Positions 29,841 to 38,418 of a DNA stretch of 64,000 nucleotides are shown here, piece by piece. The notes under the pieces are model-generated. The model searched no databases. It saw nothing but the letters and a program-made list of their open reading frames with translations, and was not told where the DNA came from. The DNA is from Rhodococcoides fascians A25f. Lineage in GTDB: Bacteria; Actinomycetota; Actinomycetes; Mycobacteriales; Mycobacteriaceae. The translations under genes were made by a program, and so were the position numbers. The stretch spans positions 2,883,501 to 2,947,500 of the forward strand of contig NZ_CP049744.1 of NCBI RefSeq assembly GCF_000760935.2. The letters are read 5' to 3'. The number at the start of each line of letters is the position of its first letter. Position 1 is the first letter of the stretch.

Positions 29841-30509
29841 TCAGGCTGCCCAGGCTCGCCGGACGTCGTCAGCGGTGAGACCGACAAGACCGTCACGAAT
29901 GGTGTACCCAGGAGCCGGCGGCACGGCGATCTCGGAGGGAACCACCAGCACGGGGCATCCTGCAGTGTGCGCGGACAGTGAACCCGTAGGCGAGTCCTCG
30001 ACCGCGAGGCAGGCTCCAGCGTCCACGCCGAGCAGCGCGGCACCGCGCAGGTACGGCGCTGGATGCGGTTTACCGACCTCCACCTCGTCGCCGGTCACGG
30101 TGATGTCGAAGTATTCGCGGCCCAACGTGTCCAGAGCTCGCTCGACCAGCCCGCGCTCGGTGTTGGTGACGAGCCCGGTGGACAGACCCATCTCGCGCAC
30201 CAGAGCGAGCGCATCCTTGGCACCGGGCCGCCAGGGAATGCCCTCGGCGAACAGGTCTCCGACACGTGCCGTCAGCCACTCCCGACCCTCGTTCAGGTGC
30301 TCGTCGGTGACCTCGACCGATGCGTGTGCCAGGACCTTGCGCAGTGCATCCCACATCGAATTTCCGAGGGTGCTCTCGCGCACTTCTGCGCTGAGTTCCG
30401 TCCCGAGATTTCGTGAGTACTCACCGATCGCGACGTCCCAGATCTTCTCCGAGTCCAGCAGTGTGCCGTCCATGTCCCACAGGACACCCTGCAGGTGGGT
30501 TCTAGACAT
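29841..30509 (-). CDS. HAD-family phosphatase
   Basis: A 222-residue haloacid-dehalogenase hydrolase. Motif I is [11 protein letters not shown], with a C1 helical cap (about 15-85), motif [12 protein letters not shown], motif III Lys in [11 protein letters not shown] and motif [12 protein letters not shown]. The subgroup resembles beta-phosphoglucomutase or sugar-phosphate phosphatases; the substrate is unknown. ATG 30509 overlaps the metH stop by 8 nt (ATGTCTAG). It stands between metH and hisE. Confidence 0.88.
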   Translation of the reverse strand: MSRTHLQGVLWDMDGTLLDSEKIWDVAIGEYSRNLGTELSAEVRESTLGNSMWDALRKVLAHASVEVTDEHLNEGREWLTARVGDLFAEGIPWRPGAKDALALVREMGLSTGLVTNTERGLVERALDTLGREYFDITVTGDEVEVGKPHPAPYLRGAALLGVDAGACLAVEDSPTGSLSAHTAGCPVLVVPSEIAVPPAPGYTIRDGLVGLTADDVRRAWAA

Positions 30510-33500
30510 TGAAGTACTTGGCCTCCGGGTGATGAAGTACGAACGCATCGGTCGACTGTTCGGGGTGGAGCTGCAGCTCCTCGGAGAGCTTCACGCCGAT
30601 TCGCTCGGGTTCGAGGAGCGCGGCGAGTTTGATCCGGTCTTCCAGATCGGGGCATGCTCCGTAGCCGAACGAGTAACGCGCACCTCGGTATTCGAGTTTG
30701 AAGTACCCCTCGGCCTCGGTGGGATCCTCCGCGGCGACCGATTTGCCGTCGGACAGTTTCAGTTCCTCGCGCACTCGGCGATGCCAGTATTCGGCCAACG
30801 CTTCGGTGAGCTGGACACCGATTCCGTGCACCTCGAGATAGTCGCGGTACGAGTCGGCAGCGAACAGCTCGTTCGCGAAGTCGGCAATGGGCTGGCCCAT
30901 TGTCACCAGGTTCATCGGCAGAACATCGACCTGGCCGGATTCTCGTGCAGCCGAACGCGACCGAACGAAATCCGAGATGCAGAGGAATCGGTCACGGTGC
31001 TGACGGGGGAACGTGAATCGGAAGCGTTCGGGTGCATCGGGTTCGGGCTCGGTGAGCACGACGACGTCGTCGCCCTCGGAGACCGCCGGGAAGTACCCGT
31101 ACACCAGTGCGGCGTGTGCGAGTATGCCGTCGGTGCTCAGGCGATCCAGCCAATACCGTAGGCGCGGTTTACCTTCCGATTCCACGAGGTCTTCGTAGGT
31201 GGCACCTTCACCCTTGCGAGCACCGCGCAGGCCCCATTGCCCGAGGAACAGTGCGCGCTCGTCGAGCAGACCCGAGTAATCGGCCAAGGACACGCCTCGG
31301 ACGATGCGAGTACCCCAGAACGGCGGAACCGGAATGTCGATATCGGCTGCAACATCGGATCGTTCGGGCACGACGACCGGTGCCTCCGCAGCCTTGCGCT
31401 TCTCCGCGATGCGCTTGGACCGCTCATGGCGTTCCTTGCGCTCGGCGGCCTTGGCCTTCGCTTCGAGTGCCTCCGGACTGTCGGGAGCCGGACCCCCACC
31501 GCGTTTGGTGGTCATGATGGTGTCCATCAAACGCAGGCCCTCGAATGCGTCTCGCGCATAGTGGACGTCACCCTCGTACACATCCTGCAGATCGTTCTCG
31601 ACGTACGACCGCGTCAACGCTGCTCCACCGAGCAGGACCGGGAACTGCTCCGCGACGCCCTTGGAGTTGAGTTCGATCAGGTTGTCCTTCATGACGACGG
31701 TCGACTTCACCAGCAGCCCGGACATCCCGATCACGTCGGCGCGCTTGTCGATCGCGGCTTCGAGGATGGTCGAAATCGGTTGCTTGATACCGAGATTGAC
31801 GACCTCGTAGCCGTTGTTGCTCAGGATGATGTCGACGAGGTTCTTCCCGATGTCGTGGACGTCGCCCTTGACGGTACCGAGCACGATACGACCCTTACCG
31901 TCGTCGTCGGTCGCCTCCATGTGCGGCTCCAGATACGCCACCGCAGCCTTCATCACCTCGGCGGAGGCAAGCACGAACGGCAACTGCATCTGGCCGGAAC
32001 CGAACAGCTCCCCCACGGTCTTCATGCCCGAGAGCAACGTCTCGTTGATGATCTCCAGCGGCGGCTTCTCGGTCATCGCTGCATCCAGATCGACGTCGAG
32101 ACCGTTGCGTTCGCCGTCGACGATGCGGCGTTCGAGTCGCTCGAACAGTGGCAGACGACCCAGTTCCTCGGCGCGTGATTCCCGGGCCGATGCTGCCGAG
32201 ACGCCCTCGAACAGCTGCATCAGCTTCTGCAACGGGTCGTAGCCTTCGCGGCGGCGGTCGTACACCAGATCCAGAGCGGTCTCGCGCTGTTCGTCGGGAA
32301 TCTTGTTCATCGGCAGGATCTTCGACGCGTGCACGATGGCGGTATCGAGGCCGGCCTGTGTGCACTCGTGCAGGAAGACCGAGTTCAGCACCTGGCGTGC
32401 AGCGGGATTGAGACCGAACGAGATGTTCGACAACCCGAGGGTGGTGTGCACCTTCGGATACTTCTCCTTGAGCTGCCGGATCGCCTCGATGGTCTCGATG
32501 CCGTCGCGTCGAACCTCTTCCTGGCCGGTGGAAATCGGGAAGGTGAGGGTGTCGACGATGATGTCCTCGTGGCGCAGGCCCCAGTTCTCGGTGATGTCGG
32601 TGATCAGGCGATCTGCGACACGCACCTTCCATTCGGCCGTTCGAGCCTGGCCTTCCTCGTCGATGGTGAGGGCGACGACGGCGGCACCGTGCTCCTTGAC
32701 CAGACGCATGATCTTCTGGAACCGCGAATCGGGCCCGTCGCCGTCCTCGTAGTTGACCGAGTTGACGGCGCTACGGCCGCCGAGGTGCTCCAGACCGGCT
32801 TCGAGTACGGCCGGTTCGGTGGAGTCGAGCATGATCGGCAGCGTCGACGCGGTCGCCAATCTGCTTGCGAGCGCGGCCATGTCGGCGGCACCGTCGCGGC
32901 CGACGTAGTCGACGTTGAGGTCCAACATGTGCGCGCCGTCGCGCGTCTGATCCTTGGCGATGTCGAGGCACTTCTCGTAGTCCTCGGCCAGCATCGCGTC
33001 GCGGAATGCCTTGGACCCGTTGGAGTTGGTGCGCTCACCGATCATCAGGATGCTGGCGTCCTGCTCGAACGGAACGGCAGTGTAGAGCGAGGAGACACCC
33101 GGCTCCGGCGCGGGCCTGCGCTCGAGCTTCGTGGCTCCGTGCACCATGTCGGCAACCTGACGGATGTGCTCGGGGGTGGTGCCGCAGCAACCGCCGACCA
33201 GAGCCAGCCCGTACTCGCTGACGAAACCGCTCAGCGCCGTGGCCAGCTCGGGTGCGGTCAGCGGGTACTCCGCTCCCTTTGCACCCAACGTCGGCAGACC
33301 GGCATTGGGCATCACCGACACCGGCAACCGCGAATGCTTGGACAGATGGCGCAGGTGCTCACTCATCTCGGCCGGACCGGTGGCGCAGTTGAGGCCGATC
33401 ATGTCGATTCCGAGCGGTTCGAGCGCAGTGAGTGCTGCACCGATCTCGCTGCCGACGAGCATCGCACCCGTCGTCTCGACCGTCACGTGGGTGATGATCG

Positions 33501-34071
33501 GAATACGGACGCCGAGCCTGTCCATCGCGTGCTGGCTGCCGATGATCGCGGCCTTGACCTGAAGCAGGTCCTGGCACGTCTCCACCAGAATGGCATCGGC
33601 ACCGCCGTCGATCATTCCCAGAGCGGCTTCGGTGTACGCGTCGCGCAGCCGGGCGAACGGAGCATGCCCGAGTGTGGGGAGCTTGGTCCCGGGTCCCATC
33701 GAACCCAGGACGTATCGGCCCATCCCGTCGCGGCCGGGGCCCATTTCGTCGGCGGTCTCGCGGGCGAGCCGGGTGCCTTTCTCTGCCAACTCGCGGATTC
33801 GATCCTCGATGTCGTAATCGGCCAAGTTGGGCAGGTTGCATCCGAACGTGTTCGTTTCCACGGCGTCCGCACCGGCTGCGAAGTACTCACGGTGGATCTC
33901 GCGCAGCACGTCGGGCCGGGTGGCGTTCAGAATTTCGTTGCATCCCTCTAGACCGAGAAAGTCGTCGAGAGTCAGGTCGGCGTCCTGGAGCATCGTGCCC
34001 ATCGCTCCGTCGCCGATGACAACGCGACGTGAAATCGCATCGAGCAGACCGGGCTTGTGTTGATCGGGCAT
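30502..34071 (-). CDS. metH: Cobalamin-dependent methionine synthase MetH
   Basis: Transfers the methyl group of methyl-tetrahydrofolate to homocysteine through methylcobalamin. All four modules are present in 1189 residues: homocysteine domain (about 10-310, zinc ligands Cys229, Cys295, Cys296), folate domain (about 330-610), cobalamin domain with DVHDIG (His739 is the cobalt ligand; about 635-880), and the SAM reactivation domain (about 950-1185). ATG 34071 is preceded by TACTCT six bases upstream; GTG 34074 directly before it is the alternative. The 50-bp gap to the divergent PAC2 gene leaves no room for a cobalamin riboswitch. Confidence 0.97.
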   Translation of the reverse strand: MPDQHKPGLLDAISRRVVIGDGAMGTMLQDADLTLDDFLGLEGCNEILNATRPDVLREIHREYFAAGADAVETNTFGCNLPNLADYDIEDRIRELAEKGTRLARETADEMGPGRDGMGRYVLGSMGPGTKLPTLGHAPFARLRDAYTEAALGMIDGGADAILVETCQDLLQVKAAIIGSQHAMDRLGVRIPIITHVTVETTGAMLVGSEIGAALTALEPLGIDMIGLNCATGPAEMSEHLRHLSKHSRLPVSVMPNAGLPTLGAKGAEYPLTAPELATALSGFVSEYGLALVGGCCGTTPEHIRQVADMVHGATKLERRPAPEPGVSSLYTAVPFEQDASILMIGERTNSNGSKAFRDAMLAEDYEKCLDIAKDQTRDGAHMLDLNVDYVGRDGAADMAALASRLATASTLPIMLDSTEPAVLEAGLEHLGGRSAVNSVNYEDGDGPDSRFQKIMRLVKEHGAAVVALTIDEEGQARTAEWKVRVADRLITDITENWGLRHEDIIVDTLTFPISTGQEEVRRDGIETIEAIRQLKEKYPKVHTTLGLSNISFGLNPAARQVLNSVFLHECTQAGLDTAIVHASKILPMNKIPDEQRETALDLVYDRRREGYDPLQKLMQLFEGVSAASARESRAEELGRLPLFERLERRIVDGERNGLDVDLDAAMTEKPPLEIINETLLSGMKTVGELFGSGQMQLPFVLASAEVMKAAVAYLEPHMEATDDDGKGRIVLGTVKGDVHDIGKNLVDIILSNNGYEVVNLGIKQPISTILEAAIDKRADVIGMSGLLVKSTVVMKDNLIELNSKGVAEQFPVLLGGAALTRSYVENDLQDVYEGDVHYARDAFEGLRLMDTIMTTKRGGGPAPDSPEALEAKAKAAERKERHERSKRIAEKRKAAEAPVVVPERSDVAADIDIPVPPFWGTRIVRGVSLADYSGLLDERALFLGQWGLRGARKGEGATYEDLVESEGKPRLRYWLDRLSTDGILAHAALVYGYFPAVSEGDDVVVLTEPEPDAPERFRFTFPRQHRDRFLCISDFVRSRSAARESGQVDVLPMNLVTMGQPIADFANELFAADSYRDYLEVHGIGVQLTEALAEYWHRRVREELKLSDGKSVAAEDPTEAEGYFKLEYRGARYSFGYGACPDLEDRIKLAALLEPERIGVKLSEELQLHPEQSTDAFVLHHPEAKYFNV

Positions 34072-34077
34072 CACTAC

Positions 34078-34083
34078 AGAGTA
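34078..34083 (-). promoter_or_regulatory. -10 box (TACTCT) for leaderless metH
   Basis: Minus-strand TACTCT ends 6 nt before ATG 34071. It lies back to back with the PAC2 -10 box at 34110-34115. Confidence 0.4.
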
Positions 34084-34109
34084 GTGGGCACCGCAGTTCC
34101 CTCGGGTCG

Positions 34110-34115
34110 TAGGCT
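34110..34115 (+). promoter_or_regulatory. -10 box (TAGGCT) for leaderless PAC2 gene
   Basis: TAGGCT ends 6 nt before GTG 34122 and 3 nt before GTG 34119, favouring the second GTG. Confidence 0.4.
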
Positions 34116-34121
34116 GTCGTG

Positions 34122-35138
34122 GTGAGTCCCCGAAACCTCGATGGCCAGTCCCCGAACGACGACGTTACCGAAAATACGGACATTCCGGGTGCCGACTCGG
34201 CTGTGCCGCTCGACGCCGCGTTGATCGAGGCCGTCCACGACGCTGTGGCCAACGCCACAGACCTCGACGATCTCGACGAGGACATTCCCGAATTGCGCTC
34301 CCCCATCCTGGTGGCTGCTTTCGAGGGCTGGAACGACGCGGGCGATGCGGCGAGCGGTGCCGTCGAGCACCTGGAGCTGATCTGGGATGCCAGTCCTCTT
34401 GCCGAGCTGGACTCGGAGGACTACTACGACTACCAGGTCAACAGACCGACGGTTCGCCAGGTGGATGGTGTCACCCGTGAGATCGAGTGGCCGTCGACAC
34501 GGTTGTCGGTGTGTTCGCCTCCCGGCAGCGAACGTGACGTGGTGCTGCTGCGCGGCATCGAGCCGAACATGCGGTGGCGCAGCTTCTGCGACGACCTGCT
34601 CGAGTTCGTCGAACAGCTCGGCGTCGAGACCGTCGTGATCCTGGGAGCACTGCTGGCCGACACCCCGCACACCAGGCCCGTTCCGGTCACCGGCACCGCA
34701 TACAGCACCGAGTCGGCCGAACAGTTCAATCTCGAACAGACCCGATACGAGGGCCCGACCGGAATCACCGGCGTGTTGCAGGACGAATGCGTGAAGGCCG
34801 GCGTCCCTGCGGTGTCGTTCTGGGCCGCCGTGCCCCACTACGTCTCGCAGCCGCCGAATCCCAAGGCGACCGTTGCATTGCTGCAGCGGGTCGAGGACGT
34901 GCTCGACATCGAGGTACCGCTCGGCGAACTTCCCACCCAGGCAGAGGAGTGGGAAGAAGCGGTCAACGAGATGACGAAAGAGGACGAGGAGATCAGCGAA
35001 TACGTGCGCAGCCTCGAAGAGCGCGGTGATGCCGAAGTGGACATGTCCGACGCGATTGCGAAGATCGACGGCGACGCCATTGCAGCCGAGTTCGAGAAGT
35101 ACCTGAGGCGCCGCGGCCCCGGCAACTTCGGCCTCTGA
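34122..35138 (+). CDS. PAC2-family protein (Rv2125-like)
   Basis: A 338-residue protein of the PAC2 (proteasome assembly chaperone 2) family. After a disordered acidic N-terminus (about 1-50) comes SPILVAAFEGWNDAGDAASGAVEHL, the diagnostic start of the domain, later VVILGALLADTPHTRPVPVTG and VPAVSFWAAVPHYVSQPPNPKA, and a charged C-terminal helical tail. Bacterial members have not been shown to assemble proteasomes; a link to the proteasome genes 15 kb away is only suggestive. It is divergent from metH. Confidence 0.88.
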   Translation: MSPRNLDGQSPNDDVTENTDIPGADSAVPLDAALIEAVHDAVANATDLDDLDEDIPELRSPILVAAFEGWNDAGDAASGAVEHLELIWDASPLAELDSEDYYDYQVNRPTVRQVDGVTREIEWPSTRLSVCSPPGSERDVVLLRGIEPNMRWRSFCDDLLEFVEQLGVETVVILGALLADTPHTRPVPVTGTAYSTESAEQFNLEQTRYEGPTGITGVLQDECVKAGVPAVSFWAAVPHYVSQPPNPKATVALLQRVEDVLDIEVPLGELPTQAEEWEEAVNEMTKEDEEISEYVRSLEERGDAEVDMSDAIAKIDGDAIAAEFEKYLRRRGPGNFGL

Positions 35139-35189
35139 CCCGAGCGCACACGACGAACCGGGGCTCGGTGAGGTATTTCTGATGCCGAC

Positions 35190-35227
35190 GTAACGTCACC
35201 GCATCGGTGGCGTCACCCCGACACCGC
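35190..35227. promoter_or_regulatory. GlnR-box-like repeats upstream of the nitrite reductase operon
   Basis: GTAAC (35190), GCATC (35201), GTCAC (35212) and ACCGC (35223) follow each other at 11-base steps, the layout of the known GlnR site (gTnAC-n6-GaAAC, twice). The two GTnAC parts fit well; the GaAAC parts fit poorly. It is only 12 bp from the start of the first gene, closer than usual for an activator. Confidence 0.3.
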
Positions 35228-35239
35228 AACCTCGTGGGT

Positions 35240-35587
35240 ATGGCCAGCACACCACGATTTCTGCAAGGCGTCTTCTCCTTCTCCGGCAACGGCCTGGACA
35301 AGCCCGAGTTGATCGATCCCAGCTCGAGATTCGTCGTGCCCGAGGGTGTGACGGCCCAACCGCTGTACTTCCGGGGTGGAAACTCCAGCGACGAACTCGT
35401 GGTCGTGACTCTGCTGCGCGACGGTAGCCCGATGCGCATCTTCCCGATGGGAGCCAAGAGCGGGGTCAACATCCCCCTCCGTGTGGTCGAGGACGTCGAT
35501 CCGGACACCGTTCTCGAGTTGGTCGTCGCTGCCCCGGCCGGAACCACCGGAGAGGTCGTCGTCGATTTCGGTCTGGTGCTCGTCTGA
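35240..35587 (+). CDS. Small protein of unknown function leading the nirBD operon
   Basis: A 115-residue protein I do not recognise. It begins MASTPRFLQGVFSFSGNGLDKPE and is predicted to be mostly beta strands (for example ELVVVTLLRDGSPMRIFPMG and LELVVAAPAGTTGEVVVDFGLVLV). No signal peptide, cysteines or membrane part are seen. Its stop overlaps the nirB start (TGATG), so it is tightly linked to nitrite reductase; a role in assembly, metal supply or regulation is possible but not shown. ATG 35240 is chosen because the in-frame start at 35207 has an unlike N-terminus. Confidence 0.7.
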   Translation: MASTPRFLQGVFSFSGNGLDKPELIDPSSRFVVPEGVTAQPLYFRGGNSSDELVVVTLLRDGSPMRIFPMGAKSGVNIPLRVVEDVDPDTVLELVVAAPAGTTGEVVVDFGLVLV

Positions 35588-38076
35588 TGACTGCAGGCAA
35601 GCAGCGGCTGTTGGTGATCGGCAACGGAATGGCCGGTGCCAGAACGGTCGAGCAGATCCTCGAGCGTGACGGCAGCTCGTTGTTCGAGATCACGATGATC
35701 GGCGACGAGCCGTACGGCAACTACAACCGAATCATGCTCTCGCACGTGCTGTCCGGTGAGACCACCGTCGATGACGAGGATCTGATTCTCAATCCCATGA
35801 GTTGGTACAGCGACAACGGCGTGACACTGCACGTGGGCGATCGTGCCGTGTCGTTGGATCGATTCTCCAAGACCGTTGTGTGCGAGAGCGGTCGGTCGGT
35901 CGACTACGACGTGCTGATCATCGCAACGGGAAGCAACACGTTCTTCCCGAACATGGACGGTCTCCGCGAATCCGACGGCAGACTGGCACGCGGAGTGTTC
36001 GGCTTCCGGACCATCGCAGACACCAATGGCATGCTGCAGATGGCAGAGTCGCGCGACGACGTCTGCGCCGTCGTCATCGGCGGCGGACTGCTCGGACTCG
36101 AAGCCGCGTACGGTCTGCGGACCCAGGGGCTCGACGTGAACGTGGTGCACTCCCCCGGACACTTGATGAACCAGCAGCTCGACGAGCGCGGTGGACGAGT
36201 GCTGCGCAACAAGATCGAGTCGCTCGGAGTCGGCGTGCACACCTCGAAGAGAACCACCTCGGTGTTGCGTTCCGAGGACGGTGTCGTCACCGGAGTCGGG
36301 TTCAACGACGGCACCTCGCTGGCTGCGGACATGGTCGTCGTCACCGCCGGTATCCGCCCCAGTGTCGACTTCGCTCGCGCCGGCGGTTTGGTGATCGAAC
36401 GAGGAATCGTGGTCGACGACCAATTGCGTTGCGAGGACGAAGGTTCCATCTACGCCGTCGGTGAATGCTGCCAACATCGCGGCGAGGTCTACGGCCTCGT
36501 TGCGCCACTGTGGGAGCAGGCCGTCGTATTGGCCGACGTGCTCACGGGCGCGAATCCCACTGCGGCGTACCATGGCTCGCGTCTGACGACCAAGCTCAAG
36601 GTGGCCGGTGTCGACGTCGCCTCGATGGGGATCACCGCCCCCGAGCGCGACGACGACGAGTTCGTCCAGTTCTACGAGCCGCGCAGTGGCACGTACAAGT
36701 CGGTGATCGTCCGCAACAACAAACTGGTCGGTGCCACTCTGCTGGGCGATATCTCCAAGGCCAACTTCCTGACTCAGGCATTCGACGAGAAAGTACCACT
36801 GCCCGACAAGCGCATCACCATGCTCTTCGATATGGGAACTCCCTCTGCGGCAACAGGAGCCGCGGAATTGGCCGACGACGTCCAGGTGTGCAACTGCAAC
36901 GGTGTCACGAAGGGTGCCATCGTGGCGTGCGTGCACGCGGGTGCCAAGAATCTGAGCGACCTGACCGCGAAGACCCGCGCAGGCAAGGGGTGCGGGTCGT
37001 GCAAGGGGTTGGTGAAAGACATCATCGCGTGCGCAGCGGGCGGTGCCGTCGAAGCAGACCCCACCGCGGACTGGTACGTGCCGTGTATCCCGATGACGAA
37101 GCCGGAACTGATCGACGCCGTCCGAGCGCAGGATCTGCGGGCGGTGTCGCAGGTGTTCACAGCGCTCGCGACCGACGGCCTCGAGGACGCCGCCGCCAAG
37201 ATGCCGTTGGCGTCGTTGCTGCGCACCGTGTGGGGTCCGGATTGGGTGGACGAGCGCGGCGCGTTGTTCATCAACGATCGTGTGCACGCCAATATCCAAC
37301 GGGACGGCACGTTCTCGGTGGTGCCGCAGATGAAGGGTGGCGTCACCACACCGGATCAGCTGCGCAAGATCGCCGACGTCGCAGACAAATACAGCGTTCC
37401 GCTGGTCAAGGTGACCGGCGGACAACGCATCGACCTGCTCGGCATCAAGAAGGAAGACCTGCCGAAGGTGTGGGGCGATCTGGACATGCCCTCGGGCTTC
37501 GCGTACGGCAAGAGCATGCGCACGGTGAAGACCTGCGTGGGCAGTGACTTCTGCCGCTTCGGTCTCGGCGACTCGACTGCTCTCGGTATCGCCCTCGAAG
37601 AGCGGTTCCAAGGCCTGGAGACACCGGCGAAGTTGAAGCTCGCGGTCGCCGGCTGCCCTCGCAACTGTTCGGAGGCACTGTGCAAGGACTTCGGCGTCGT
37701 CTCGGTGGGCGAGGACAAGTGGGAGATCTACATCGGAGGCGCGGCAGGCGCACACATCCGCAAGGGCGATCTACTGGCTACCGTGACGGGGGCCGAGGAG
37801 GTTCTGACCGTGGCAGGCAGGTTCATTCAGCACTACCGCGAGAACGCCCAATGGCTCGAGCGAACGTACGCGTGGGTTCCGCGCCTCGGCCTGGAAGAAC
37901 TGCAGAGCGTGCTGATCGACGACCGTGACGGCATCGTGGCCGGACTCGACGAGCGAATGCAGGCATCGGTGGACGGCTACGTCGACCCGTGGCAGGACCG
38001 CGCGGCACCCAAATCACCCGCGCAGTTCACCCCGTCGCTGCCACTGCTTCCGCTGCCACAGGTACCGGTCCGATGA
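35587..38076 (+). CDS. nirB: NADH-dependent nitrite reductase large subunit NirB
   Basis: Reduces nitrite to ammonia with NAD(P)H in the cytosol. The 829-residue product has an FAD/NAD-binding part (about 1-400, LLVIGNGMAGARTVEQIL), a BFD-like [2Fe-2S] domain with Cys435 and Cys437 and the later GCGSC pair, and the siroheme/4Fe-4S reductase half with Cys650-x5-Cys656 and Cys690-x3-Cys694. ATG 35587 overlaps the preceding small gene and the stop overlaps nirD (ATGA). The pair probably serves nitrate/nitrite assimilation. Confidence 0.96.
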   Translation: MTAGKQRLLVIGNGMAGARTVEQILERDGSSLFEITMIGDEPYGNYNRIMLSHVLSGETTVDDEDLILNPMSWYSDNGVTLHVGDRAVSLDRFSKTVVCESGRSVDYDVLIIATGSNTFFPNMDGLRESDGRLARGVFGFRTIADTNGMLQMAESRDDVCAVVIGGGLLGLEAAYGLRTQGLDVNVVHSPGHLMNQQLDERGGRVLRNKIESLGVGVHTSKRTTSVLRSEDGVVTGVGFNDGTSLAADMVVVTAGIRPSVDFARAGGLVIERGIVVDDQLRCEDEGSIYAVGECCQHRGEVYGLVAPLWEQAVVLADVLTGANPTAAYHGSRLTTKLKVAGVDVASMGITAPERDDDEFVQFYEPRSGTYKSVIVRNNKLVGATLLGDISKANFLTQAFDEKVPLPDKRITMLFDMGTPSAATGAAELADDVQVCNCNGVTKGAIVACVHAGAKNLSDLTAKTRAGKGCGSCKGLVKDIIACAAGGAVEADPTADWYVPCIPMTKPELIDAVRAQDLRAVSQVFTALATDGLEDAAAKMPLASLLRTVWGPDWVDERGALFINDRVHANIQRDGTFSVVPQMKGGVTTPDQLRKIADVADKYSVPLVKVTGGQRIDLLGIKKEDLPKVWGDLDMPSGFAYGKSMRTVKTCVGSDFCRFGLGDSTALGIALEERFQGLETPAKLKLAVAGCPRNCSEALCKDFGVVSVGEDKWEIYIGGAAGAHIRKGDLLATVTGAEEVLTVAGRFIQHYRENAQWLERTYAWVPRLGLEELQSVLIDDRDGIVAGLDERMQASVDGYVDPWQDRAAPKSPAQFTPSLPLLPLPQVPVR

Positions 38077-38372
38077 GCGTGCCGGTGGGGGCGGTCGAGG
38101 ATCTGACGCCCGGCGAGGGCAGGGCCTACGTGGTGGACGGCAGGCAGGTGGCGGTGTTCCTGCTCGGCGACGGTTCGGTGCGGGCGATGGACGCCATCTG
38201 CCCGCACAAGGGCGGTCCACTGGCGGACGGTCAGATCGACGGTTCTGTAGTCGTCTGCCCACTCCACCAATACACGTTCTCGCTCGACGACGGCTCCTGC
38301 CCCAGCGGCATCGACTCCGTGCGCACCTACCCCGCCGCAGTGGTGGACGGGAAAGTGACCGTGGACCTGTAA
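38073..38372 (+). CDS. nirD: Nitrite reductase small subunit NirD (Rieske type)
   Basis: A 99-residue Rieske-like partner of NirB. The cluster ligands are present: CPHKGGPL (Cys43, His45) and CPLHQYTF (Cys62, His65). Some NirD proteins lack these, so this one may bind a [2Fe-2S] cluster. ATG 38073 overlaps the nirB stop (ATGA). The next gene, jetA, begins 47 bp downstream with its own promoter. Confidence 0.95.
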   Translation: MSVPVGAVEDLTPGEGRAYVVDGRQVAVFLLGDGSVRAMDAICPHKGGPLADGQIDGSVVVCPLHQYTFSLDDGSCPSGIDSVRTYPAAVVDGKVTVDL

Positions 38373-38381
38373 CCGGCACGG

Positions 38382-38412
38382 TTGAACGACTGGCACTCTT
38401 ACCCCCTACCCT
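38382..38412 (+). promoter_or_regulatory. Promoter of the Wadjet operon (TTGAAC ... TACCCT)
   Basis: A -35-like TTGAAC (38382-38387) and a -10 TACCCT (38407-38412) are 19 bases apart. The -10 ends 6 nt before GTG 38419, so the jet transcript is probably leaderless and separate from nirBD. Confidence 0.45.
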
Positions 38413-38418
38413 GTTCCA

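Noticed and set aside
34072..34121. Cobalamin riboswitch for metH
   Set aside because: Only 50 bp separate metH from the divergent PAC2 gene, and a -10 box stands next to the start codon, so no riboswitch leader can fit.
34993..37755. 920-codon open frame on the minus strand opposite nirB
   Set aside because: It mirrors the codon pattern of nirB in GC-rich DNA, has low-complexity Arg/His-rich content and no known domain; nirB itself is complete.
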